Assembly (NCBI GenBank): GCA_937949745.1
Contig: CALECM010000047.1
Coordinates: 1 to 64,000, forward strand
Source: an uncultured Bacteroidales bacterium
GTDB taxonomy: Bacteria > Bacteroidota > Bacteroidia > Bacteroidales > WCHB1-69
Direction of reading: 5' to 3'
Length of the DNA: 64,000 nucleotides
Shown here: in pieces, positions 25,202-34,431 of the stretch
Layout: the number at the start of each line of letters is the position of its first letter
Position numbering within the stretch: position 1 is the stretch's first letter
Position numbers and translations under genes: made by a program
The notes under the pieces: model-generated
Databases searched by the model: none
The model's input: only the letters and a program-made list of their open reading frames with translations
What the model was told of the DNA's origin: nothing

Positions 25202-26077
25202 ATGAAAAGACAAATCTTAAAATCAGGATGTTTATTTTGCATGATGGCTCTTATAATGGCCGGATGCGTACAAAAAGAAGATGCGGGGGAAAAAACCCGG
25301 AAAGTCAAGAATGTATATGATTCCTGGAGGCACGGCATGAATGAGGCGATAGGGGATTTGGCAAACATCGCTTTTTTATTCAATACATGGTATACAGCTC
25401 CCGAACAGCAGAAAGACAGTATAGAAGATATTTATCTTCCTTTCTACAAAATAAGACCGGCTACTGACGGAAATGATGAATGGGAACTATACAGGGGTTC
25501 AAGTTGTGTTTATCGTATCAAAACGAACGGAGCACCGCTTTCGCAGGTCGGTGCCGAATGGGAAATTGAAACCTGGGAGTATGGGATAGGTTATGATTAC
25601 GGATATGATACCTATGATCCGATATCTTTTACCGATGCGAAATCTATTGTAAATATACAGGTTACCGGGCCGATGAAATGGGATATCGGGATAACGGTAC
25701 CCCGTAAGCCCTCAGTTGAATTTAATATCGTGATTAAGTCTGTCGGGGACCGCATCCCGGTAAGTTTACTTGCCGCGGATTTTACCATGACCGGAAAAGG
25801 AAAACTGATGTTTGCCAGAGAAGAATATTATCCTGATAATCAAGATATCGCTTATATCGATTTTGAGATAATGAATGATTTACTACATCTTGCACCCACA
25901 AACAGATATGCATCCAACGGCTGGTACTGGCAGGCCGGCAAGGTACAATTGAAAGCTTATAATGATGACAAACAAACGGATATTATGGCGGCTTTCAGAG
26001 AATCGGTAAGAAACCACATGAGAGTTTTTATTACTTACCGTGGTGTAACCGAAGAATGGCAGGATGTTGTGTATTAA
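25202..26077 (+). CDS. lipoprotein of unknown function
   Basis: A 291-residue protein with a lipoprotein signal (MMALIMAGC, Cys22). The mature part looks like a soluble beta-rich domain, with YDSWRHGMNEAIG near the start and an EWEIETWEYGIGYDYGYDTYDPISF stretch. I recognise no family. It begins two bases after the stop of the barrel protein, suggesting a paired outer-membrane unit. Confidence 0.6.
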   Translation: MKRQILKSGCLFCMMALIMAGCVQKEDAGEKTRKVKNVYDSWRHGMNEAIGDLANIAFLFNTWYTAPEQQKDSIEDIYLPFYKIRPATDGNDEWELYRGSSCVYRIKTNGAPLSQVGAEWEIETWEYGIGYDYGYDTYDPISFTDAKSIVNIQVTGPMKWDIGITVPRKPSVEFNIVIKSVGDRIPVSLLAADFTMTGKGKLMFAREEYYPDNQDIAYIDFEIMNDLLHLAPTNRYASNGWYWQAGKVQLKAYNDDKQTDIMAAFRESVRNHMRVFITYRGVTEEWQDVVY

Positions 26078-26164
26078 TTTATCAATCCTTATATCATTCT
26101 TATTCATCTGTAAACGATATCCGGATTTATAATGATTGATGATGCTCTTTTATAGTAATTAATT

Positions 26165-27055
26165 ATGGAAATGATTGATTCCTTTGTCCATTATCTCCAG
26201 TATGAAAAGCGACTTTCGGAACATACGGTGATCTCCTACCGGCATGATCTGGAACAATTTTTTGGATATGCCGCCCGCGCTTTTGAAGCGGACAAACTGG
26301 ATCAAATCGATCCTTCCGTTATAAGGACCTGGATCATTACCTTGCTGGAAGAAGGACTATCAACCAGAAGTATTAACCGGAAGCTCAGCGCCCTGAAATC
26401 CTTTTTCAATTACCATATCCGGATCGGAAATCTCAAAAAGAGTCCGATGTACCAGGTTTCGGCGCCTAAAATGTCGAAAAGGTTACCTGAATTCGTGGCG
26501 CAGGAAGATATGGAACAACTTTTTTCGGCCGAACTTTTTTCCGATGATTTTACCGGCTGGAGAGACCGGGCTATTATAGAACTTTTTTATTCCACCGGCA
26601 TGCGTCTTTCCGAACTGATCAATATTAAAAGGCAGGATATAGACCTTTATGACAACACGGTCAAAGTATTGGGAAAACGGAATAAAGAAAGGATCATCCC
26701 GGTAACGCCCGCTGCCAGGCAGGCTTTGGAAAAATACATCTCTTTTTTAGATAATAAGCCGGAATCCGCAAACAAAAATTCTTTTATTTTTGTTACCAAT
26801 AGAGGCAGTAAACTATATCCGAAAGCCGTGTACAACATTGTGAGAAAATATCTCGATATGATTACCACCATTGACAAAAGAAGCCCGCATGTGATAAGAC
26901 ATACCTTTGCTACACATTTATTAAATAACGGAGCTGATATCAATGCCATTAAAGAGATACTGGGTCATTCCAGTCTGGCTGCCACGCAAATCTATACCCG
27001 TAATTCTATAGAAAAACTAAAGTCCATATATAAACAAGCCCATCCCAGGGCATAA
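26165..27055 (+). CDS. tyrosine recombinase XerC/XerD
   Basis: A 296-residue site-specific recombinase that resolves chromosome dimers. The N-terminal SAM-like core-binding domain (FVHYLQYEKRLSEHTVISYRHDLEQF) is followed by the catalytic domain with the Arg (STGMRLSEL), the H-x-x-R motif (HVIRHTFATHLLNNG), the LGHSSLAATQIY motif and the nucleophile Tyr in QIYTR. All five catalytic residues can be placed. Whether it is XerC or XerD cannot be told from one copy. It is followed after 14 bases by raiA, the usual Bacteroidota order. Confidence 0.93.
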   Translation: MEMIDSFVHYLQYEKRLSEHTVISYRHDLEQFFGYAARAFEADKLDQIDPSVIRTWIITLLEEGLSTRSINRKLSALKSFFNYHIRIGNLKKSPMYQVSAPKMSKRLPEFVAQEDMEQLFSAELFSDDFTGWRDRAIIELFYSTGMRLSELINIKRQDIDLYDNTVKVLGKRNKERIIPVTPAARQALEKYISFLDNKPESANKNSFIFVTNRGSKLYPKAVYNIVRKYLDMITTIDKRSPHVIRHTFATHLLNNGADINAIKEILGHSSLAATQIYTRNSIEKLKSIYKQAHPRA

Positions 27056-27069
27056 AAAAGGAGGCTAAT

Positions 27070-27369
27070 ATGAACATTAACATTTCGGCTGTACATTTCA
27101 AAACAGATCAAAAATTGGAATCTTTCATCACTGAGAAAGTGGAGAAACTGAATAAGGTTTATGACAATATCCTGGGTGCCGAGGTAACCCTTAAACTGGA
27201 AAATACGGATAAACCCGAAAACAAAACTTCAGAAATCAGAATGAAGATAAGAGGAAATGACGCGCTCGCTACCAAAACTGCCAAATCCTTTGAAGAGGCT
27301 ACCGATTTAAGTGTGGATGCCTTACGCAAACAATTAACAAAACTGAAAGACAAAGAACGGGGTAATTAA
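27070..27369 (+). CDS. raiA: ribosome-associated translation inhibitor / hibernation factor
   Basis: A 99-residue RaiA/HPF-short protein that binds the 30S subunit and inactivates ribosomes in stress or stationary phase. Features are the N-terminal INISAVHFKTDQKLESFITEKVEKL, then AEVTLKLE, EIRMKIRGNDALATKTAKSFEEATDLSVDALRKQL. An upstream GGAGG sequence (aaaaggaggctaat) sits just before the ATG. It follows xerC/D by 14 bases and precedes the phosphopantetheinyl transferase by three. Confidence 0.9.
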   Translation: MNINISAVHFKTDQKLESFITEKVEKLNKVYDNILGAEVTLKLENTDKPENKTSEIRMKIRGNDALATKTAKSFEEATDLSVDALRKQLTKLKDKERGN

Positions 27370-27372
27370 CCG

Positions 27373-27990
27373 ATGCCTCTTATTTTATCCGATTCGCCCC
27401 TTCCGGATATTTCCTTATCGATATGGCATATCACGGAAACCGAACAAGAACTGTTACAGTATCTGGAACTTTCATCCCATGATTTAAAAGCTATCCTCTC
27501 TTTACGGCTTGAAAAAAGGCGTTTGGAGAGGTTAGCTTGTAGAAGATCCTTATCCTTTTTATTAAATACTCTAAAAATGGACATCCATTACGGTGAATCC
27601 GGTGAACCTGTCATGGAAGGCCTTAATATTTCTTTTTCCCACACTTTGGATTATGCGGCTGCGGCAGTCTCTAAGTTTTTCAGGGTAGGTATTGATATGG
27701 AAAGAGTTACATCCAGAATACTTTCATTGTACCCTAAATTTATCGGACAGGAAGAAATAAGGAATGTAAATGTTTACGATCCTGAAGAAGTCACCTATTA
27801 CTGGTGTGCCAAGGAAGCGGTCTATAAGATATTTCCCGGAATTGGTCTGGATTTCAGAGACCATATATTCGTCGACAGGAAAGCCGCTAAAGCTACGGTA
27901 AATGTGCGTGGAAATAAATATTCAATAAGATTACGGGATTATAATTTAGATTCGATGACGGTCGTTTTGGCCTGGCCGGAAAAATCCTGA
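27373..27990 (+). CDS. 4'-phosphopantetheinyl transferase superfamily protein
   Basis: A 205-residue Sfp-type enzyme that transfers the phosphopantetheine arm of CoA to carrier proteins. The magnesium-binding signature is visible: GIDMERV (the acidic G-x-D motif) followed by WCAKEAVYKIF (the W-C-x-K-E-A-x-x-K motif) around residues 110-160. The overall length fits. It starts three bases after raiA, apparently in the same operon. Its carrier protein (fatty-acid ACP or another) is not in the window. Confidence 0.83.
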   Translation: MPLILSDSPLPDISLSIWHITETEQELLQYLELSSHDLKAILSLRLEKRRLERLACRRSLSFLLNTLKMDIHYGESGEPVMEGLNISFSHTLDYAAAAVSKFFRVGIDMERVTSRILSLYPKFIGQEEIRNVNVYDPEEVTYYWCAKEAVYKIFPGIGLDFRDHIFVDRKAAKATVNVRGNKYSIRLRDYNLDSMTVVLAWPEKS

Positions 27991-28018
27991 CCGGATAGGA
28001 AAGTTTATATTTTTATTC

Positions 28019-28026
28019 TATTTTTG
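28019..28026 (+). promoter_or_regulatory. ROK gene promoter -7 element (TATTTTTG)
   Basis: TATTTTTG lies 17 bases before the ROK ATG at 28044, so this gene has its own promoter despite the short gap after the upstream gene. Confidence 0.5.
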
Positions 28027-28043
28027 TTCTTAAATTTAAGAAC

Positions 28044-29147
28044 ATGTATACAAACGATAGCAGAATAGTCATCACGCTGGATGCCGGTGGCACTAATTTT
28101 GTATTTAGCGCCATAAGGGCCAACCGGACTATTGCCGGTCCTATTGTCAAACCTTCTAATGCCCATGACCTTCATCTTTGTCTTTCCATGATGGTGGAAG
28201 GGTTTTCCGAAGTGATGGAACAACTGGATGATAAACCCGTTGCGATCAGCTTCGCGTTTCCGGGTCCGGCTGATTATCCGGATGGTGTTATCGGCGGTTT
28301 TCTTCCCAATTTTCCCTCTTTCCGTGATGGTGTGGCCCTGGGCCCTTTTCTGGAAAGACATTTTAAGATTCCCGTATTTATCAACAATGATGCCGACCTT
28401 TTCGTTTACGGGGAAGCTTTGGCAGGAGTTTTACCGGAAATCAATGCCAAATTGAGAAAGTTGGGTAGCGATAAGCAATATCATAACCTGATCGGGTTCA
28501 CCTGGGGAACGGGTTTCGGATTTGGGTTTACCGTTAACGGGAATATGCATATCGGAGATAATTCCTGTTGCGAAGCTTATTGCCTTCCGCAAAAAAATAA
28601 TCCCGGACTTATCATCGAAGATGCGGTATCGATCCGTGCGATCAAACGGGTATACGGCGAGAAAAGCGGCCAACCGGCCCATCAATTGGAGCCTTATGAT
28701 ATTTTCCGTATTGCAGAAGGAGAGATTTCCGGAGACCGGCAGGCAGCCTGTGCCGCTTTTGAAGAATTCGGGGAAAACGCAGGTGAAGTTTGCGCCAATG
28801 TAATTAATCTCATTGACGGCATTGTCGTATTCGGAGGAGGATTGACCAAAGCTTACCGGTATATTATTCCTTCCTTGATGAAAGTGTTGAAAAGTAAAAT
28901 ACACACTGTGAGTGGAGATACACTCGGCCGCCTGCAGGTTAAGCCATATAACCTGGACGATGATGAAGAATTTCTGGCATTTGCACGCGGAGATTCAAGA
29001 AAGATTAAAATTTACGGGAGTGAGGATACGATTACCTATGATCCTCAAAAGAGAGTCGGTATTACTATTTCGAAGATCGGCGCCAGTCATGCGGTTTCTT
29101 TAGGCGCATATGCTTTTGCCCTGAATGAGATGGATAAGAAAATATGA
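28044..29147 (+). CDS. ROK family protein (sugar kinase)
   Basis: A 367-residue member of the ROK family, expected to phosphorylate a hexose such as glucose. The actin-like ATPase phosphate-1 motif LDAGGTNFVFSAI opens the protein. The central FINNDADLFVYGEALAG and GTGFGFGFTVNG segments and the GIVVFGGG adenosine loop are present. The usual ROK zinc motif C-x-C-G-x-x-G-C-x-E is replaced by GDNSCCEAYCLPQKN, so the metal site is altered. No repressor-type HTH domain is present. No sugar operon surrounds it. Confidence 0.82.
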   Translation: MYTNDSRIVITLDAGGTNFVFSAIRANRTIAGPIVKPSNAHDLHLCLSMMVEGFSEVMEQLDDKPVAISFAFPGPADYPDGVIGGFLPNFPSFRDGVALGPFLERHFKIPVFINNDADLFVYGEALAGVLPEINAKLRKLGSDKQYHNLIGFTWGTGFGFGFTVNGNMHIGDNSCCEAYCLPQKNNPGLIIEDAVSIRAIKRVYGEKSGQPAHQLEPYDIFRIAEGEISGDRQAACAAFEEFGENAGEVCANVINLIDGIVVFGGGLTKAYRYIIPSLMKVLKSKIHTVSGDTLGRLQVKPYNLDDDEEFLAFARGDSRKIKIYGSEDTITYDPQKRVGITISKIGASHAVSLGAYAFALNEMDKKI

Positions 29148-29155
29148 TATTTGGA

Positions 29156-29923
29156 TCACCATTTACAATTAGGATTAACATACCGCCCTCTGGAATGAGT
29201 TTTCTTTCCGTATTGGATTGCTGTTACCGGGCATCGGTGCAGACATCCGAGACATTGTGTGCATTTCTTATTCCAGACGGGTTTTCCTTCCACCATCGTG
29301 ATGGTATTGCACGGGCATATTTCGGCGCATAATCCGCAGGAAATGCAACGATCGGTGCTATGGAAAGGCCTGGTGCTACGATCAAATTTATAGTACGGAT
29401 GCGTAATTGCCGATTCCAGCCATGCCCATCTTTTTTTGTGTAAAGGTAATTTACTGGTTTCTTTCGCGGCAATCGTTTCATTAATAGATATCAATTCACG
29501 GTCGGTTTTTTCCAGTAAAACCGGTATTTCATCCGGAGGAGTAAGCAGATCCATCATGATGATATAATTATCCGGCATGAAAACGGAAAACGAAGCGGAT
29601 AGCCGGTAACCTCCCGAAGCTAATCTTTTTTTAAATACTTTATCCGTATTGCCGATACTGCCGCCGCAATTAAACACGGCATAAATATATTGTCCGATAT
29701 ATTGGGAAAATGATAACCGGGATATAAAATCTTCGACAATGGTAGGCATTCCCCAGAAATATACGGGAAATGAGAATCCTATACATTCGTTTTTTTCAAG
29801 TTGGAATTCGTATTGTCCGTTTTTCATACATTCGGCAATGGAAACAAGCCGGTCCGACTGGTTTTCGGCTATATTTTGCGCCACATAAAGAGAATTGCCT
29901 GTTCCGGTAAAATAGAAGATCAT
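29156..29923 (-). CDS. EFR1-type flavodoxin-ferredoxin protein
   Basis: A 255-residue electron-transfer protein: an N-terminal flavodoxin-like half (FYFTGTGNSLYVAQNIAE, FSFPVYFWGMP) fused to two 4Fe-4S motifs (CISCGLCAEICPCNTI and CTQCLGCLHRCPVTAI). This is the EFR1-family layout seen in anaerobes. Partner enzymes are unknown. It is convergent to the ROK gene with eight bases between, and no operon partner is visible. An aromatic-rich middle (about residues 80-150) links the halves. Confidence 0.85.
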   Translation of the reverse strand: MIFYFTGTGNSLYVAQNIAENQSDRLVSIAECMKNGQYEFQLEKNECIGFSFPVYFWGMPTIVEDFISRLSFSQYIGQYIYAVFNCGGSIGNTDKVFKKRLASGGYRLSASFSVFMPDNYIIMMDLLTPPDEIPVLLEKTDRELISINETIAAKETSKLPLHKKRWAWLESAITHPYYKFDRSTRPFHSTDRCISCGLCAEICPCNTITMVEGKPVWNKKCTQCLGCLHRCPVTAIQYGKKTHSRGRYVNPNCKW

Positions 29924-30004
29924 ATTTTATTTTTATTATAAATGGATATAGTGAATGGTATATAGTTTTTGCCTGTGAACCATCATCTCGATGATAAAAT
30001 CCAC

Positions 30005-32116
30005 TTAACTTATCATTCCCCAAAACCTGTTTGTTTTCATCAATTCATTCAAATGCCGGGCCAGATACCTGTTTTTTTCGAGGGTAAGATCGGGGTCTTC
30101 CTCAAGGGTTTTTTTGGCCAGGTCACGGGTATAAACTACCAGTTTCTCGTCTTTGACCAGGTCGGCGATTTTAAAATCCAGCATTCCGCTTTGCTGTGTG
30201 CCCTGTATATCTCCCGGTCCGCGTAACCGCAAATCGATATTGGCAATCTCGAAACCATCGTTGGTAGCGACCATAGCTCCGATTCGTTGTTTGCTTTCCT
30301 GGGTCATTTTATCGCCGGTCATCAATATGCAATAAGACTGGTCTCCTCCTCTGCCCACACGTCCCCGTAGCTGATGAAGCTGTGAGAGACCGAACCTTTC
30401 CGCATTCTCCACTACCATAACAGTCGCGTTCGGCACATCGATTCCTACTTCAATGACGGTGGTGGAAAGCAGGATCTGGGTTTCCTTATTCACAAAACGC
30501 TGCATTTCGAAGTCTTTTTCTTCCGTTTTCATTTTCCCGTGTACCATACTGATCGCGTATTGCGGCAAGGGAAAACGCTCCGACATCAGGTCATATCCGG
30601 CCATCAGTGCGAAAAGGTCCGATTTATCGGATTCCTCAATGAGCGGGTAAACCACGAAGATCTGCCTGCCCGATGCAATTTCTTTCTGCATAAAACCGAT
30701 CAGTTGCAGCCGGTTTCTTTCATACAGGTGTTTGGTAATAATAGGTTTCCGTCCTTTCGGTAATTCGTCGATCACCGACAGGTCCAGATCACCGTAAACC
30801 GTCATAGCCAGTGTGCGGGGAATAGGTGTGGCCGTCATGACCAGGACATGGGGAGGAGTGCTGTTTTTTCTCCATAACTTTGCCCGTTGTTCCACCCCGA
30901 ACCGGTGTTGCTCGTCAATGACCACTAATCCCAGATTACGGAATACCACGTCCTGCTCGATCAGGGCATGTGTACCGATCAGGATATCGATCTCCCCGTT
31001 TTTTAACCTTTCATGTATTTCACGGCGTTTGGCAGCTTTGGTGGATCCCGATAAAAACTCAACCTGCAGATCCATTTTAGAAAGTTGCCGGGATATGTTT
31101 TCGAAATGCTGTAATGCCAGGATTTCGGTGGGGGCCATCAGGCACGATTGAAATCCGTTGTCTTTAGCGATCAGCATAACCAGAAGCGCGGTTATCGTTT
31201 TCCCGCTTCCCACATCGCCCTGGAGTAACCGGTTCATTTGTTTGCCGCTTCCCATATCCGCCCGGATTTCCTTAATAACCCTTTTCTGGGCCTGGGTCAG
31301 GTCAAAAGCCAGATATTGATGGTAAAACTCATTGAAATAATCGCCCACTTTCGCAAAGAGATGTCCCTTGATTTTGCGTGAGGTGACTAATTTCAGTTTA
31401 AGTAATTTTAATTGGATAAAATAGAGTTCATCGAACTTTAATCGTAGCATGGCTTTGGAGAGCATTTCCTGACTGGCCGGATAATGGATATTTACCAACG
31501 CTTCCTTAAGCGAAATAAGCCGGTGGTTTACGATGATCTCTTCCGATAACGTTTCCCGTAAGATATCTTTAACCTGTAATAATAAACTAAATACAAGTTT
31601 AGATATAGCTTTCGAATCCAGCCCTCCTTTCTTAGCCTTTTCGGAGGTATTATAAAGAGGCTGAAAATGAAGGGGAAGTGAGGATCCGCTTTGTATTTGC
31701 GGATCTATGATCTCCGGGTGGGAAATGTTCCATCTGTTATTAAAGAGCGTGGGTCTTCCGAAAATGATAAGCTCTTTCTTCTGGCTGATCAATTCTTCGA
31801 CCCATTTTAAACTGTTGAACCACACCAGGTCTATACTTCCGGTATCATCCGAAAAATGAGCCACCAAACGTCGGGCTCTCTGCTTGCCCACGATCTCATA
31901 AGAACGTATGGTTCCTTTAAATTGGATAAAAGCTCCTTCCGCCCTTATATCCGCTACTTTATAGATTTTCGATTTGTCTACATGTCGATAAGGAAAATAA
32001 TGAAGCAGGTCATGGTAAGTGGTGATGTTGAACTCTTTTCTGAAAAGTTCGGCTTTCTGAGGACCAACTCCTTTCAGGTAGTCAATGGGTGTTGATAAAA
32101 GGTCAACCTGGATCAT
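30005..32116 (-). CDS. recG: ATP-dependent DNA helicase RecG
   Basis: A 703-residue helicase that remodels stalled forks and branched DNA. The N-terminal wedge/OB region is followed by helicase motifs: Walker A LLQGDVGSGKTITALL, the DExH motif VVIDEQHRFGVEQR, MTATPIPRTLAMT, the motif IV-VI region including EVGIDVPNATVMVV and the QLRGRVGRG motif, and a C-terminal FKIADLVKDEKLV wedge. The start at 32116 was chosen over the open frame to 32221 because a TATTTTTG element at 32121-32128 would put transcription close to 32115; it also gives the family-typical N-terminus. Confidence 0.95.
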   Translation of the reverse strand: MIQVDLLSTPIDYLKGVGPQKAELFRKEFNITTYHDLLHYFPYRHVDKSKIYKVADIRAEGAFIQFKGTIRSYEIVGKQRARRLVAHFSDDTGSIDLVWFNSLKWVEELISQKKELIIFGRPTLFNNRWNISHPEIIDPQIQSGSSLPLHFQPLYNTSEKAKKGGLDSKAISKLVFSLLLQVKDILRETLSEEIIVNHRLISLKEALVNIHYPASQEMLSKAMLRLKFDELYFIQLKLLKLKLVTSRKIKGHLFAKVGDYFNEFYHQYLAFDLTQAQKRVIKEIRADMGSGKQMNRLLQGDVGSGKTITALLVMLIAKDNGFQSCLMAPTEILALQHFENISRQLSKMDLQVEFLSGSTKAAKRREIHERLKNGEIDILIGTHALIEQDVVFRNLGLVVIDEQHRFGVEQRAKLWRKNSTPPHVLVMTATPIPRTLAMTVYGDLDLSVIDELPKGRKPIITKHLYERNRLQLIGFMQKEIASGRQIFVVYPLIEESDKSDLFALMAGYDLMSERFPLPQYAISMVHGKMKTEEKDFEMQRFVNKETQILLSTTVIEVGIDVPNATVMVVENAERFGLSQLHQLRGRVGRGGDQSYCILMTGDKMTQESKQRIGAMVATNDGFEIANIDLRLRGPGDIQGTQQSGMLDFKIADLVKDEKLVVYTRDLAKKTLEEDPDLTLEKNRYLARHLNELMKTNRFWGMIS

Positions 32117-32120
32117 GGTA

Positions 32121-32128
32121 CAAAAATA
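32121..32128 (-). promoter_or_regulatory. recG promoter -7 element (TATTTTTG)
   Basis: On the minus strand TATTTTTG ends five bases before the ATG at 32116, so the recG transcript would begin at or just upstream of the start codon. It implies a leaderless or nearly leaderless message and rejects the longer reading frame. Confidence 0.45.
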
Positions 32129-32139
32129 AGGAAAAGGTT

Positions 32140-34230
32140 TCAAATAACAGGAATATACAGAAATCCGGATTCCCTGACCGAATAAAATATAATGTTCTTT
32201 TCCAAACAAAATTCCCTCCACCGGTTTTCATAAAATAAACCTACACTCTGGTCTACGATGACATTGTCGAAATTAAAGATTCCGGCCACCTGTTCAGGCA
32301 GGATCTTCGCATTCTCCCTGATATAAAGATAATCGATTTTCGTCAGAACCTTCATAGGATATAACTTATCATTTCCGGAGAGCATATAAAAAGTCAACTG
32401 ATGGAACCGTAAGAAATTCTCCTTTTTACAAAATCCGATATCTTCGTAAAAATTATCTTCTTTAATCCCGGATAATTCACTTTTTATTTTCATAAGGCGT
32501 TCATGAGGATAAATAGAGAATTGATAATCAGGATCTTTTTTGTCTTCTATGAAGTTATGGAGTAAAACACTTTTTCCACAGTGATTAAAATTTATGGCGG
32601 TTTTGTTTTTTAAGGCATAGATGTTGACGGAAATTTCCCTGCTCCGGTTTACATGATGAATGGATAAACAGAGGAAAAGGGTTGACATTATAATCATACT
32701 CCAAAACCATTTTTTGTCGTGTCCGGTGATCAGGATAAAAAGAGAACCGATTATCCCGTATAGGAGCAAAACCTGCAGCGGATCCAGATATAGGTAATCG
32801 CTGACCGCGCCCGGTAAATTCTCGATTGTGGTAATGATTCCGTTCATAAATTTGATTTCGAAGGTCAGTATATTTGCCGCCCATCCGGCCAAAAGAGAGG
32901 AAAATGAAACGGATAATAACACTATACCGCTTACCACGATCACGAAAGATAACATGATTACAAACAAATTACCAAGGAGGAAATAATTGGGGAATTGTCC
33001 GAAATGATATAAGGCTACCGGAAAAGTTCCGATTTGGGCGGAAACGGATACGGTAGCCAGTTCCCAGCAATATCTGACCACTTTCCTGCGCGGATTCCAG
33101 ACCGAAAAGATCGGTTTCTGAAAAATGACAATACTGAATACCGCCAGGTAACTTAACTGGAATCCCAGTTCGAAAAGTAATAAAGGGTTTAACGCGAGTA
33201 ATATGAACAAAGATGTGAAAAGACTATGGAAAACAGTGGTCGTCCTTTTAATAAGGCCGCCTATGCTTACAAAAGTGAACATGGCGGAAGCACGTTGTAC
33301 GGAAGGGGATAATCCGGTCAGGTGGGCGTAAAACCATATAACCAGTAACAGGATCACCGCTTTGATTATTTTGGTTTTATTATTCTTTTGCAATGGTCTT
33401 AGCAGAAAATTCAGGATCATGAAAATAATGCCGACATGCATTCCCGATACACATAATATGTGGCTTACACCTGCGGAAGAATAGCTGGCTCTTAGAGCGG
33501 GATCGAGCGTTTCGTCATTTCCCAGCAGGATAGCGGTAATAACACTGTATTCATCGCCGCTTAATCCGGATCCGGAAAATTGTGCCGAGAAATATTGCCG
33601 GAGCCGGTAAGCCGATCTCCTGACAGGATGATCCTGGTTATGGCCGATAACGGTAAATCTTCCTTCGGGAATGTAAGTGCGGAAACAGATCCCTTTTCTT
33701 CGCATATATTGCCGGTAATCAAATGAACCCGGATTGACCGGAGGTTCGATACCGGTAAATTTGGTATTCACTAATAAAAGGTCGCCAAACCGGATTTGCC
33801 GGGAATATTTATTTTTAGAAAAATAAACCACGCTTTTTTCATCGATGGATTTACCTTGGTCATTGGCTTCGACGGAAGCGATACATTTTATGGAGTTCGT
33901 TTTTTCCACCGGGTCATCCAGTATTTTGATTATAAAGTGACCGGATCGCATAATTAAATGGTAGGTCTCATCGTTGTACTGTGGGTAATACCGGTACTGG
34001 GCGGAAAGAAATCCGATTAAAAGCACGCAGCATTGCATTAAAATGACAGTTAACTTTTGCCAATTATAATTAAATTTATAAAATAAATAACCGGAAATAA
34101 TCAAAATACCTGTTAGAAGCCATAACCATACCCACCCGTTTAGGGGCGGAAATATTTCCAGACTGGCTAAAATTATGCCGATAATGAAAGGAATTAAGAT
34201 TTTGAGAACCGGATAGTTGGAGAAGTTCAT
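32140..34230 (-). CDS. ComEC/Rec2 family DNA-uptake membrane protein
   Basis: A 696-residue polytopic protein of the ComEC/Rec2 family, the channel for DNA uptake. The N-terminal membrane/OB part (LKILIPFIIGIILASLEI) and a long soluble region are followed by the competence core with GLSPSVQRASAMF and ILCVSGMHVGIIF, the family signature. The C-terminal beta-lactamase-like domain typical of ComEC is short and its metal-binding motifs are not evident, as in many Bacteroidota versions. Start moved from 34248 to 34230 because a TATATTTG element (34246-34253) puts transcription downstream of the first ATG. Convergent-independent of secA. Confidence 0.82.
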   Translation of the reverse strand: MNFSNYPVLKILIPFIIGIILASLEIFPPLNGWVWLWLLTGILIISGYLFYKFNYNWQKLTVILMQCCVLLIGFLSAQYRYYPQYNDETYHLIMRSGHFIIKILDDPVEKTNSIKCIASVEANDQGKSIDEKSVVYFSKNKYSRQIRFGDLLLVNTKFTGIEPPVNPGSFDYRQYMRRKGICFRTYIPEGRFTVIGHNQDHPVRRSAYRLRQYFSAQFSGSGLSGDEYSVITAILLGNDETLDPALRASYSSAGVSHILCVSGMHVGIIFMILNFLLRPLQKNNKTKIIKAVILLLVIWFYAHLTGLSPSVQRASAMFTFVSIGGLIKRTTTVFHSLFTSLFILLALNPLLLFELGFQLSYLAVFSIVIFQKPIFSVWNPRRKVVRYCWELATVSVSAQIGTFPVALYHFGQFPNYFLLGNLFVIMLSFVIVVSGIVLLSVSFSSLLAGWAANILTFEIKFMNGIITTIENLPGAVSDYLYLDPLQVLLLYGIIGSLFILITGHDKKWFWSMIIMSTLFLCLSIHHVNRSREISVNIYALKNKTAINFNHCGKSVLLHNFIEDKKDPDYQFSIYPHERLMKIKSELSGIKEDNFYEDIGFCKKENFLRFHQLTFYMLSGNDKLYPMKVLTKIDYLYIRENAKILPEQVAGIFNFDNVIVDQSVGLFYENRWREFCLEKNIIFYSVRESGFLYIPVI

Positions 34231-34245
34231 GGTGGTCTTTTCCTT

Positions 34246-34253
34246 CAAATATA
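34246..34253 (-). promoter_or_regulatory. comEC promoter -7 element (TATATTTG)
   Basis: On the minus strand TATATTTG ends at 34246, so transcription starts near 34240, after the first ATG at 34248 and before the ATG at 34230. It is the evidence for the shorter start. Confidence 0.45.
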
Positions 34254-34398
34254 AGATAATCCGGTTTAAACCAAAGGAAGTGAAAACTATAAAAATCTTA
34301 ATGCGGCATAATTGTGGAACGAATTATAATTATAAAAAAGATGACAGGTAATTAAACAATTATACTACAAAACCCACGGACAATTAAACAGTTTATTG

Positions 34399-34406
34399 TA
34401 TTTTTG
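34399..34406 (+). promoter_or_regulatory. secA promoter -7 element (TATTTTTG)
   Basis: TATTTTTG lies 26 bases before the secA ATG and fits TAnnTTTG. Confidence 0.5.
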
Positions 34407-34431
34407 CACTTCAATTTAAACAACCAGAATA

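Noticed and set aside
32117..32221. Longer recG start
   Set aside because: It would precede the -7 element, and the residues do not resemble RecG.
34231..34248. Longer comEC start
   Set aside because: The promoter element ends after this ATG, so it would not be transcribed.
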